From: Alistipes timonensis
Lineage (GTDB): Bacteria > Bacteroidota > Bacteroidia > Bacteroidales > Muribaculaceae
DNA: 44,947 bases
Assembly (NCBI GenBank): GCA_023663385.1
Contig: JAMPHO010000009.1
Span: forward strand, 1-44,947
Reading direction: 5' to 3'
Shown one piece after another: positions 35,585 to 42,627 of this stretch. The position numbers and the translations under genes were made by a program. The notes beneath the pieces are model-generated. The model did no database searches. It saw only the letters and a list, made by a program, of their open reading frames with translations, and was not told the origin of the DNA. Position 1 is the first letter of the stretch, and every line of letters begins with the position of its first letter.

Positions 35585-35890
35585 TCATCCATAGATTATT
35601 TGCTTTTTCTTATCAACGGAAGCTTTGAACATCGGATTGAGATTGCTGCCGTATTCAATCAAATCAACCGTGCGGTTGAGTAATCGCTCCAGCGAGTCGC
35701 GCAAGTCAAAGTAATTGCTGACGTAGTCAAATGTGTCATGGTCGATTGGTTCAAAATCTACAAGTAAGTCCACATCGCTGTTGTCGTTGAATCTATCGGT
35801 AAGGATAGAGCCAAAGACCGCGAGCGTTTTGACCTTATGCTTTCGGCATAAGTCAATTATACGTTGAAGATTAATCTCAATCAGTTTCAT
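35585..35890 (-). CDS. MNT-type nucleotidyltransferase, orphan
   Basis: Protein of 101 residues with the minimal nucleotidyltransferase signature VFGSILTDRFNDNSDVDLLV (GS, then D-x-D after about 10 residues), followed by DLRDSLERLLNRTVDLIEYG. In MntA/HepT modules this protein AMPylates or otherwise silences a HEPN RNase toxin. No HEPN gene is beside it, upstream or downstream, within the island. It is AT-rich and inside the direct-repeat-flanked island. It could be a remnant, or may work with a distant partner. The 36021-35891 stretch upstream holds nothing else recognisable. Confidence 0.8.
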   Translation of the reverse strand: MKLIEINLQRIIDLCRKHKVKTLAVFGSILTDRFNDNSDVDLLVDFEPIDHDTFDYVSNYFDLRDSLERLLNRTVDLIEYGSNLNPMFKASVDKKKQIIYG

Positions 35891-36021
35891 TTGCGCGAAT
35901 GCTATGGTCGTGATATGAGGTTTTTAGATGGTGAATAAAGTCTGGTTTCAAGGAAAAAGACAAGCAGACTTGCTCGTGAGGATGCGCTGGGAGTAAGCAG
36001 CTGAGAGTTACAATAGTCAAC

Positions 36022-37740
36022 CTATTTTTTGAGATATTTTTGTGTTTTTGTGCCAGTTTGAATGATATACAATCCTGATGGAAGATTTTTTAAGCCGTCC
36101 TTGTCGATATCCCTTTTTAAAATTACACCCTGAAAGGTATAAACTGTGATATTTGATGAATCCATATCATTGTTTAAACGGGGCAAAGTTGCTGATTCTG
36201 CAAATTCTACGCTTACACTGGTTGCTTTTGATATTTTACCAATTAGTAGAGATTCTCCTGAAGGGATGTCCTGGGGAATCCCATCAATATGAATGCTGGA
36301 AATCTCATATCCATCCTCTGGTATAAGTACGATACTTGCTGACTTATCTTGCGGGACCTCAAACGCTTGGCGCCCGGAGAACGGCACGTTATATGTTTGT
36401 TTTATAATGCAGTCATTATATTTCACAGCCCCATGCGCACCTACATTTACCGAAAGCGTATTAACTAACTCCAACGTTTCTTTTATGTCATAGAAGGCAT
36501 TCCAACCTTTGGAGTTCCAATAGGCTTTTGCACAGCCTTTCGGTACGTACAAAGTCCCTTTGGAAATATTTGATCCACTTGAAAAGGCGTCGATATTGGT
36601 GATGATAGGGGGAGTTTGCGCATAGCAATAAAAGTCTGTGAGATTGCGACAATTATAAATGCTCGCTTTGAATTCGGTCAATGACGACGGTAATGAGATG
36701 GATTGTAATGGCATATATCCGTTACCGGCATTCAGTGTATGATGATCTAGCCTTACTACGCCTGGAGGTATGGCGATATATTCCAACGACTGACAATGCA
36801 GTAAAGAGAAGTTGCTTAGTTCCGTTATATATTTTGGGAATCTAATCTTTTTAAGATTAACCATTCTCGCAAACAATTCGACTGGCATTATCGGAGTATC
36901 GGGAATGAACACTCCTGGCATGTACCAAGGCCCACCTGTAACAAAAACCGCATCTTTCAGGTCAACGATTGCTAATTTTCCATTTGTCTTTTCGTTTTCT
37001 TCATTAAGTCCGCACATATCTCTAAGCAACCTGAGGTCATATCCATTCAACGGACCGATTATAGAGAGATTCGTGATTTGGTATTTTTGTGAAGCAGTAA
37101 TGAGAGAAGCGAGAGTGCCGGGCTCTTTTATGACAATCGTTTTCGTGTTAGATGAATCCCAACTATCATATTCAGGGATGATTTCAGATGGTTCGCTAGA
37201 GGGATTAGACGTTACATTTACTGAGCATACTTCGGAGTTTGTGCCAAGATTGGACTTGACATATATTTTGGTTGATCCTGCATTTTTTGCGGTAACACGA
37301 CCGCTTGAAGAAACGGACAAGATATTGGTATCATACCCTGTGAACTGAATTGATGGGGTGATATAGATGGCATTCCCAAATCCCCACGATAGTTGGAATG
37401 ACTCATTTACCTTTAGGGTCTTAGAGGACGGGGATATTGATATTTTTGTATCTGCACAGGTGAATGTCCATCTCCGGGTGCGAGTGGATATTGACGAGCC
37501 TATTTGGTCTTTATAAGTGCACGTTACGGTTGCGGTCCCTCCGAAATAGGCTTGAGCGGTAGCGTTGCATAAGAAGCCTACAGAAGACAAATGAATTGTG
37601 GGATTATCAGTTGTCCAAACCGGGTTGTGTTCGCCTGTTGTAGGCTCAAACGTGATGTTTGTAGTTTGCCCAGGATAGAGCAGGGCCGCATGCATTTCCA
37701 CGAATAGGAGGGATATGAGTGCAAAAATCATTTTCCTCAT
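36022..37740 (-). CDS. Secreted BspA-like leucine-rich-repeat protein with T9SS-type end
   Basis: Protein of 572 residues with a signal peptide (about 1-18), a Big_2-like Ig domain (about 95-175, ISPSSKTLKVNESFQLSWGF to GSTKIYVKSNLG), a LRR_5/BspA region (about 265-420, with SLEYIAIPPGVVRLDHHTL, SLPSSLTEFKASIY and VPKGCAKAYWNSKGWNAF), a beta-rich domain, and a C-terminal 55-residue T9SS domain ending in GLYIIQTGTKTQKYLKK. The gene is markedly AT-rich against the rest of the window, so transfer is likely. It is probably a surface adhesin. A promoter at 38000-38031 sits about 250 nt upstream, implying a long leader. Confidence 0.78.
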   Translation of the reverse strand: MRKMIFALISLLFVEMHAALLYPGQTTNITFEPTTGEHNPVWTTDNPTIHLSSVGFLCNATAQAYFGGTATVTCTYKDQIGSSISTRTRRWTFTCADTKISISPSSKTLKVNESFQLSWGFGNAIYITPSIQFTGYDTNILSVSSSGRVTAKNAGSTKIYVKSNLGTNSEVCSVNVTSNPSSEPSEIIPEYDSWDSSNTKTIVIKEPGTLASLITASQKYQITNLSIIGPLNGYDLRLLRDMCGLNEENEKTNGKLAIVDLKDAVFVTGGPWYMPGVFIPDTPIMPVELFARMVNLKKIRFPKYITELSNFSLLHCQSLEYIAIPPGVVRLDHHTLNAGNGYMPLQSISLPSSLTEFKASIYNCRNLTDFYCYAQTPPIITNIDAFSSGSNISKGTLYVPKGCAKAYWNSKGWNAFYDIKETLELVNTLSVNVGAHGAVKYNDCIIKQTYNVPFSGRQAFEVPQDKSASIVLIPEDGYEISSIHIDGIPQDIPSGESLLIGKISKATSVSVEFAESATLPRLNNDMDSSNITVYTFQGVILKRDIDKDGLKNLPSGLYIIQTGTKTQKYLKK

Positions 37741-37993
37741 AAGAAGCCGATGTGCCTTGTCACCCCGTCAGGCTTTAGTTGTCGAGAAAAGAAACGTGGG
37801 CTGACGTTACCACACCTCCTAACGACGGTCCTGAGAAAACCTGAATGCGAGATATGAAACGGCATCCCACGCTATAGCGCGAGAACCGCTTTGTTATCTC
37901 TTGCATTCGTTGAAAATTTCTCAGGTTTTCGTTAGCAAGATAAGCAAAACGCTTCTTTGTGTAAAATTGCTTTAGGATAGTCAAATTGTCATC
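37741..37993 (-). ncRNA. Long structured 5' leader (or small RNA) of the BspA-like gene
   Basis: The promoter at 38000-38031 predicts transcription from about 37993. The leader contains a large imperfect inverted repeat (plus-strand CCTGAGAAAAC...GAATGCGAGAT at 37830-37853 and ATCTCTTGCATTC...TTTCTCAGG at 37896-37923) and a smaller CGTTA/TAACG hairpin with GGAGG in its loop (minus strand, near 37802-37825). A 75-residue frame (37775-38002, minus) covers it but its only possible early starts lie within the -7 box, so I favour a structured RNA. A translated leader peptide from an internal start is not excluded. Confidence 0.45.
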
Positions 37994-37999
37994 CTGCGG

Positions 38000-38031
38000 C
38001 AAAAGTAGTAAATTGATTTGACAGAAGCAAA
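38000..38031 (-). promoter_or_regulatory. Promoter of the BspA-like gene leader
   Basis: Minus strand TTTG (38028-38031), 20 nt, TACTTTTG (38000-38007), an exact consensus pair. Confidence 0.7.
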
Positions 38032-38054
38032 TATTATAGATATTGCTTTCGAAA

Positions 38055-38102
38055 CAATCGGCGTTATTCCGCCTTCAACAAAAACCTTGATTCAGATATA
38101 AA
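38055..38102. repeat. 48-bp direct repeat, copy 2
   Basis: Matches copy 1 at 35536-35583 except for T/C at position 19 and G/T at about position 42. It lies 23 bp upstream of the -33 box of the BspA-like gene promoter. Confidence 0.9.
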
Positions 38103-38163
38103 AAATGAGGTCGGAAGCTCAGCCGTTTAGCACTACTCCTAACTGCGACTTCATGATCTGTTC

Positions 38164-38204
38164 GTCTTTCAATTCTGCACCAAGTTGGTGCAGAATTGAA
38201 AGAC
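38164..38204. repeat. 41-bp perfect palindrome
   Basis: Twenty-bp arms (GTCTTTCAATTCTGCACCAA and its exact complement) around a single G at 38184. It ends 3 bp before the -33 element at 38208. Operator, cruciform or transposon-end-like remnant are possible. Confidence 0.85.
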
Positions 38205-38207
38205 TTG

Positions 38208-38239
38208 TTTGAGAATTAGCAAAATCTTTACTATCTTCG
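38208..38239 (+). promoter_or_regulatory. Promoter of a candidate small RNA
   Basis: TTTG (38208-38211), 20 nt, TATCTTCG (38232-38239). Confidence 0.6.
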
Positions 38240-38245
38240 CATCCG

Positions 38246-38352
38246 CAAAGGGTAGTTTCCCCTTGAAAGAAATACTTCGCTTGCGCGAGCAACGATTTTA
38301 TGGATCGGCAGTAGCCGGTTGGAAAGAGCAGTCGAAAGGCCGCTCTTTTTTC
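38246..38352 (+). ncRNA. Candidate small RNA of about 105 nt
   Basis: Sequence between a good promoter and a terminator (AAAGAGC 38323-38329, GCTCTTT 38342-38348, then a T-run) with short hairpins in between: AAGGG/CCCTT near 38254, GCT/AGC near 38279 and CGGC/GCCG near 38304. No start codon with a sensible frame lies inside. I could not match it to SRP, 6S or tmRNA signatures. Its neighbours suggest an independent transcript. Confidence 0.5.
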
Positions 38353-38465
38353 GTTTTAATGAGGCATCACTTACAGACCGAGTAATACACTATGCGGATG
38401 CGTACGCTCAATCGCCTCTATTATTTGTGTGTCTAAATAATCTCCGAAGTATGAGCTTTTGAGGC

Positions 38466-39563
38466 TTATTGCCTTGACAAGCAATGTTTGTCGTGGGAGG
38501 GGGAGGCGGAGAGGAGAAGGTCGGTGAGGAGGGTGGGGGTGAGGCCGGTGATGATGGTGGGGATGCCGAGGGGGGCGAGGGCGGCGGTTAGGGCGGGGCG
38601 GGTGAGGGGGGTGCCGATGAGGGCGTTGAGGATGGAGTCGAGGTCGCCGGTGAGGAAGAAGTCGCCCTGGAGGTTGGCGCGGCGGATGACGGGAGCCTGG
38701 TTTGTGTCGCCGGTCGCGTTTCCAGCGGTGGTATCGGTCGGGTTTCTCGTGGTGTCGGCGAGGGTGATGGACGCGAGAAATTCGCCGACACCTTCGATGC
38801 GTCGGCGGGCCACGAGGTCGCGTGACGTGTTGCGGGCCGTGTGGCCGTAAATCCATTCGGGGTCGAAGTAGGGGGCAGCGATGCGGTCGATCTCGGCGAT
38901 GTCGGCGGAGGTGAGCGTCAGGCGGCGGTCGCCGCAAAACCGCTCTACAAGGTGCCGGTCGAGCGTTTCGCGGGTGAGTCCGGGGAGGTGCTCGCGCAGG
39001 GTGGTGACGCGGGAACGCACCGAGGCTACCCCCTTGGCGGCGAGTTTCTCGCGCGAGGGGGTGAGGGCCGCGGCCATTGTCGCGGGGTCGGAGTCGAGGA
39101 GCATGGTGCCGTGGACGATGCTCCGCGAAGGGGGTATGCGCATAAAGGAGTTTCCGCTGACCTTGCGCCCTCCGATTGTGATGTCGTTGCGCCCCGAAAC
39201 CTCGGCGGGGACGCCGAGGGCTCCGAGGGCTTCGGCCACGGCGCCGCAGTAGCGCGCGAAGGTCGCTGCCACGTCGGCCGATGAGGCCACCATGCAAAGC
39301 ATAAGGTTGTCGCTGTCGGCATACACGCATCCGCCGCCGCTCTTGCGTCGGTAAAACTCGATGCCGCGCTCCCGGCAGTAGGGGAGGTTGACTTCCGACT
39401 CGATAATCTGGTGCCGGCCGAAAATGACGGTCGGCCCTACGGCCCAGGTGAAGAAAAACTCGTCGGAGTAGTTGCGGGCGAGGTGCTCCTCCATGGCCAG
39501 GAACCAGGGGAGGGGGCGGCCTGATGCCGCTCCGGCGGGGAGTTCGGGGTGGGTAAATTCCAT
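38466..39563 (-). CDS. lplA: Lipoate--protein ligase
   Basis: Protein of 365 residues that attaches scavenged lipoate to E2 or GcvH lysines through lipoyl-AMP. The LplA/LipB fold is shown by WAVGPTVIFGRHQ, the RRKSGGGCVYAD motif, SGRNDITIGGRKVSGNSF and the HGTMLLDSDP segment, all in family order. A C-terminal accessory region follows (about 245-365), as in full-length LplA. Whether octanoate is also used cannot be told. It has a -7 box (TAACTTCG, minus, 39592-39599) and a divergent gene upstream on the other side. Confidence 0.92.
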   Translation of the reverse strand: MEFTHPELPAGAASGRPLPWFLAMEEHLARNYSDEFFFTWAVGPTVIFGRHQIIESEVNLPYCRERGIEFYRRKSGGGCVYADSDNLMLCMVASSADVAATFARYCGAVAEALGALGVPAEVSGRNDITIGGRKVSGNSFMRIPPSRSIVHGTMLLDSDPATMAAALTPSREKLAAKGVASVRSRVTTLREHLPGLTRETLDRHLVERFCGDRRLTLTSADIAEIDRIAAPYFDPEWIYGHTARNTSRDLVARRRIEGVGEFLASITLADTTRNPTDTTAGNATGDTNQAPVIRRANLQGDFFLTGDLDSILNALIGTPLTRPALTAALAPLGIPTIITGLTPTLLTDLLLSASPSHDKHCLSRQ

Positions 39564-39591
39564 AATCAGGGTGCGCGGTGGTTCCGCGCTC

Positions 39592-39599
39592 CGAAGTTA
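39592..39599 (-). promoter_or_regulatory. -7 element of lplA
   Basis: TAACTTCG on the minus strand, 28 nt from the ATG. The -33 region is not clear. Confidence 0.45.
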
Positions 39600-39649
39600 C
39601 GACATTTTCCCGTCACCGCGGCACCCCGGGATGCTGAAAACGCGGGTGG

Positions 39650-39910
39650 TCAGCGGGTCTTGCGGGCTTTTTCGCGGCGGCGGGCACGGGCCTTTTCGGC
39701 TACGACGGCAGCGGCGGCCATCTCAATCTCCTTGCGGGCCTGTTCTTTGGCAGCTTTCACCTGGGCGTCGGCGCGCTGTACGCGTAAGTCGGCTTTGCGC
39801 TTTGCGCGCACTTTGGTGCGGCTCGCGCCGCCGGCGGTTACGGCAACTCCGAGGCTCATACCGAGCAGCATTAACCCGGCCACGCCGAGAATCTTTTCAA
39901 TCATTCGCAT
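39650..39910 (-). CDS. Small membrane protein with basic, helical tail
   Basis: Protein of 86 residues. One membrane helix (about 5-25, IEKILGVAGLMLLGMSLGVA) is followed by a long Arg/Lys/Ala-rich helix (about 30-86, KRKADLRVQRADAQVKAAKE and KARARRREKARKTR). The family is not recognised. It is transcribed divergently from the nucleoside kinase and ends 50 nt before lplA's -7 box, so the two are separate. A positive cytoplasmic tail fits an interaction with nucleic acid, ribosomes or phospholipid head groups, but that is only a guess. Confidence 0.55.
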   Translation of the reverse strand: MRMIEKILGVAGLMLLGMSLGVAVTAGGASRTKVRAKRKADLRVQRADAQVKAAKEQARKEIEMAAAAVVAEKARARRREKARKTR

Positions 39911-39981
39911 ATTAAATCGTATTAAAGTTCCTTATGAGGGTAAAACACGGCGGAGAGTCGGTTGGTTTCGTGAATTTTCAT

Positions 39982-39989
39982 TAATTTTG
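39982..39989 (+). promoter_or_regulatory. -7 element of the nucleoside kinase gene
   Basis: TAATTTTG, 22 nt before the start codon. A TTGG at 39962 is a weak -33 candidate. Confidence 0.5.
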
Positions 39990-40011
39990 TTGGAAACTTA
40001 AAAAGGAAGTT

Positions 40012-41697
40012 ATGAGCGATGTGATGAAGATATATTGCGAGAATTTCGGCGAGTACGTCGATATCCGCGGAGGCGAGACCCTGGGCGAGCTGGCCGAAAC
40101 GCTGGCGCCACGGCTCGGCATCGAACCGATATGCGCCTTGGTCAACAACAAGACCGAGCCGCTGCAGTACCGAGTGTTCGCCCCCAAGCAGGTGAGGTTT
40201 CTCAGCCGTTCCGAGCGTTCGGGCGAGAGGGTTTACATCCGCTCGCTCTGCATGATGCTGTACCGCGCCCTGCGCGCCGTGCTCCCCGCGGCGAAGCTCC
40301 GCATCGAGCACTCGATCGCCGGGGGCTACTACTGCCGCCTGTTTGACCGCGCCGACGGGTCGCGGATAGAGCCGGCGCCGGCCCAGATCGAGGCGCTGAA
40401 GGGGGAGATGGATTCACTGCGGCGCCGCGACATACCTTTCGAGCGTAAGGAGCGGCTCACCAAGGATATTATCGAGAAGTTCCGGGCCGAGGGGCTCGAC
40501 GACAAGGTGGAGCTGCTGGAGACTATCCACGAACTCTACACCACATACTACCGTCTCGACGGGGTGATCGACAGCTACTACGGCGCCCTGGCTCCCTCCA
40601 CGGGGTGCCTCGACGTGTTCGATCTGCTACCCTATAAGGAGGGGTTCCTACTTATGGGCTTCGACCGCGCCGACCCTTCGCGCCCCTCGCGCGAGAAACG
40701 CCAGGAGAAGATGTACGAGGCGTTCGATGAGAACCAGCGCTTCGACCGCATAGTAGGGGTCAGCGACGTGGGGCAGCTCAACAAGGCGGTCGAGGAGGGT
40801 CGGTCGAGCCGTCTGATCAATGTGGCCGAGGCGCTTCACGACAAACAGATAGCCGCCATCGCCGACAAAATCGCCGCCGAATACCGCCGCGGCGGGGCCA
40901 GGGTGGTGCTGATCGCCGGGCCGTCGTCGTCAGGCAAGACCACTTTCACCAAGCGTCTGGCCATATACCTGATCACCAACCTCCTGGAGCCGGAGATGAT
41001 TTCGCTGGACAACTATTTCGTGAACCGCGACCGCACACCGCGCGACGAGACGGGCGACTATGACTACGAATCGCTCTACGCCCTCGACCTCCAGCAGTTC
41101 AACGCCGACCTCTCGGCGCTGCTCCGCGGCGAGGAGGTGAGGATGCCCACCTACAATTTCGAGCTTGGCGAGCGCCAGTACAAGGGTGACACCCTGCGGC
41201 TCGGCCCCTCGACGCTGCTGCTTATGGAGGGTATCCACGGCCTCAACCCGGAGCTTACGGCGGGCATACCCGAGGAGATGAAGTACCGCGTGTATGTGTC
41301 GGCCCTCACGACCCTCTCCATCGACGACCACAACTGGATTCCGACCACCGACAACCGCCTGCTGCGCCGCATAATCCGCGACCATAAGTACCGCGGGGCC
41401 TCGGCTATCGACACCCTGCGGCGCTGGCCGAGCGTGCGCCGGGGGGAGGAGAAGTGGATTTTCCCCTTCCAGGAGAACGCCGACGCGATGTTCAACTCCT
41501 CGCTGATTTTCGAACTGGGAGTGATGAAGGACTATGGGGAGGCTATCCTGCGCGAAGTGCCCAACGATGTGCCGGAATATGCCGAAGCCTACCGTCTGCG
41601 CCGCTTCCTGGGCTATTTCGCCCCGATCGGCGAGAAATCAATCCCCCCGACTTCGCTGCTGAGGGAGTTCCTCGGCGGCTCATCGTTCCGTTACTGA
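40012..41697 (+). CDS. TGS-domain nucleoside (uridine-like) kinase
   Basis: Protein of 561 residues. An N-terminal TGS-like ubiquitin fold (about 5-65, EYVDIRGGETLGELAETLAP) and a threonyl-tRNA-synthetase-like helical/editing-type region (about 70-270, ending in GRSSRLINVAEALH) precede a P-loop kinase domain: GPSSSGKT (303-310), a YDYESLYALDLQQFN substrate strand, a TYNFELGERQ loop and ELGVMKDYGEAIL. This architecture is known from uridine kinase-like proteins in Bacteroidetes and Firmicutes. It phosphorylates a nucleoside, probably uridine or cytidine, with ATP or GTP; specificity is inferred. A second in-frame ATG lies at 40024. The LD-carboxypeptidase gene follows after 1 nt, so they are coupled. 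Confidence 0.88.
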   Translation: MSDVMKIYCENFGEYVDIRGGETLGELAETLAPRLGIEPICALVNNKTEPLQYRVFAPKQVRFLSRSERSGERVYIRSLCMMLYRALRAVLPAAKLRIEHSIAGGYYCRLFDRADGSRIEPAPAQIEALKGEMDSLRRRDIPFERKERLTKDIIEKFRAEGLDDKVELLETIHELYTTYYRLDGVIDSYYGALAPSTGCLDVFDLLPYKEGFLLMGFDRADPSRPSREKRQEKMYEAFDENQRFDRIVGVSDVGQLNKAVEEGRSSRLINVAEALHDKQIAAIADKIAAEYRRGGARVVLIAGPSSSGKTTFTKRLAIYLITNLLEPEMISLDNYFVNRDRTPRDETGDYDYESLYALDLQQFNADLSALLRGEEVRMPTYNFELGERQYKGDTLRLGPSTLLLMEGIHGLNPELTAGIPEEMKYRVYVSALTTLSIDDHNWIPTTDNRLLRRIIRDHKYRGASAIDTLRRWPSVRRGEEKWIFPFQENADAMFNSSLIFELGVMKDYGEAILREVPNDVPEYAEAYRLRRFLGYFAPIGEKSIPPTSLLREFLGGSSFRY

Positions 41698-41698
41698 T

Positions 41699-42604
41699 AT
41701 GCTGCCCAAACCTTTAAAGCCCGGCGACAAGGTCGCGATCCTCTCGCCGGCGTCAATCATCAAGTCGGAGTATGTCGAGGGGGCAGCGGCCACCCTCTGC
41801 GAGGCCGGTTACCGCCCGGAGGTTATGCCGCACGCTCTCGGAAGGAGCGGCTCATTCAGCGGCACCGCCGGGGAACGGCTTGCCGACTTCCGCCAGGCGC
41901 TTGCCGACCCGGAGGTAAAGGCCATCGTGTGCTCCCGCGGGGGGTATGGATGCGTGCATCTGCTCGAAGCGCTGGCCGCTATGCCGGAAATCGCCGCCGA
42001 CCCCCGCTGGCTGGTGGGGTTCAGCGATGTCTCGGCGCTTCACGCCCTGTGGGGGAGCCGAGGCGTGGCCTCGGTCCACGCCTCTATGACCAAGCAGCTC
42101 GCCAAGGGACTCGCCAATCCGATCAACATCGAGTTGTTGGGGCTTCTCTCCGCACCCAGCTCGTTCGGGGGCACAGCGTGGGAGCCTCACCCTTACAACC
42201 GCCCCGGCGAGGTAAGGGCTGTAGCCGCCGGGGGTAACCTGGCGGTGATTTCCGAGCTTACCGACACTCCGTTCAACGTAATCCGCCCGGGCGACATCCT
42301 CGTTGTCGAGGATATTGCCGAACCGATCTACAAGGTTGAGCGCATACTTTACCGCCTGAAACTCGGGGGAATTCTGCCCCGGTTGGGCGGACTGGTGGTA
42401 GGGCGGTTCACCGACTACCGTCCCTCGGCCGACCATTCCTCCATGGAGGATATGATCCGGGCGATGGTCGCCCCGTACGGCTACCCGGTGGCGTTCAACG
42501 CGCCTTTCGGCCACATCGACGGCAACCGCCCGCTGCTCCTAAACCATCGCTCGGTGCTGCGCGTCGACGCCGCCGGTGCCTCTCTTACTCCTATATTCGA
42601 TTGA
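41699..42604 (+). CDS. ldcA: Muramoyltetrapeptide LD-carboxypeptidase (S66 family)
   Basis: Protein of 301 residues that removes the terminal D-alanine from L,D-linked muropeptides in peptidoglycan recycling. The S66 triad is visible: Ser109 in LVGFSDVSALH, Glu204 in LVVEDIAE and His272 in FGHIDGN. CSRGGYGCVHLLEAL is the conserved family loop. No signal peptide is seen, consistent with a cytoplasmic enzyme. Length matches the family. It begins 1 nt after the kinase stop and precedes the GH2 gene by 23 nt. Confidence 0.93.
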   Translation: MLPKPLKPGDKVAILSPASIIKSEYVEGAAATLCEAGYRPEVMPHALGRSGSFSGTAGERLADFRQALADPEVKAIVCSRGGYGCVHLLEALAAMPEIAADPRWLVGFSDVSALHALWGSRGVASVHASMTKQLAKGLANPINIELLGLLSAPSSFGGTAWEPHPYNRPGEVRAVAAGGNLAVISELTDTPFNVIRPGDILVVEDIAEPIYKVERILYRLKLGGILPRLGGLVVGRFTDYRPSADHSSMEDMIRAMVAPYGYPVAFNAPFGHIDGNRPLLLNHRSVLRVDAAGASLTPIFD

Positions 42605-42627
42605 TCATCACTTACTTTCAAGAGCAT

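Noticed and set aside
37775..38002. 75-residue minus-strand frame as a protein gene
   Set aside because: Its first codons lie within the -7 box and there is no good start inside the predicted transcript; the sequence is dominated by hairpin-forming repeats. I treat it as a leader RNA, with low certainty.
38281..38460. Open plus-strand frame running through the small-RNA terminator
   Set aside because: No start codon in a sensible context, and it reads across an intrinsic terminator.
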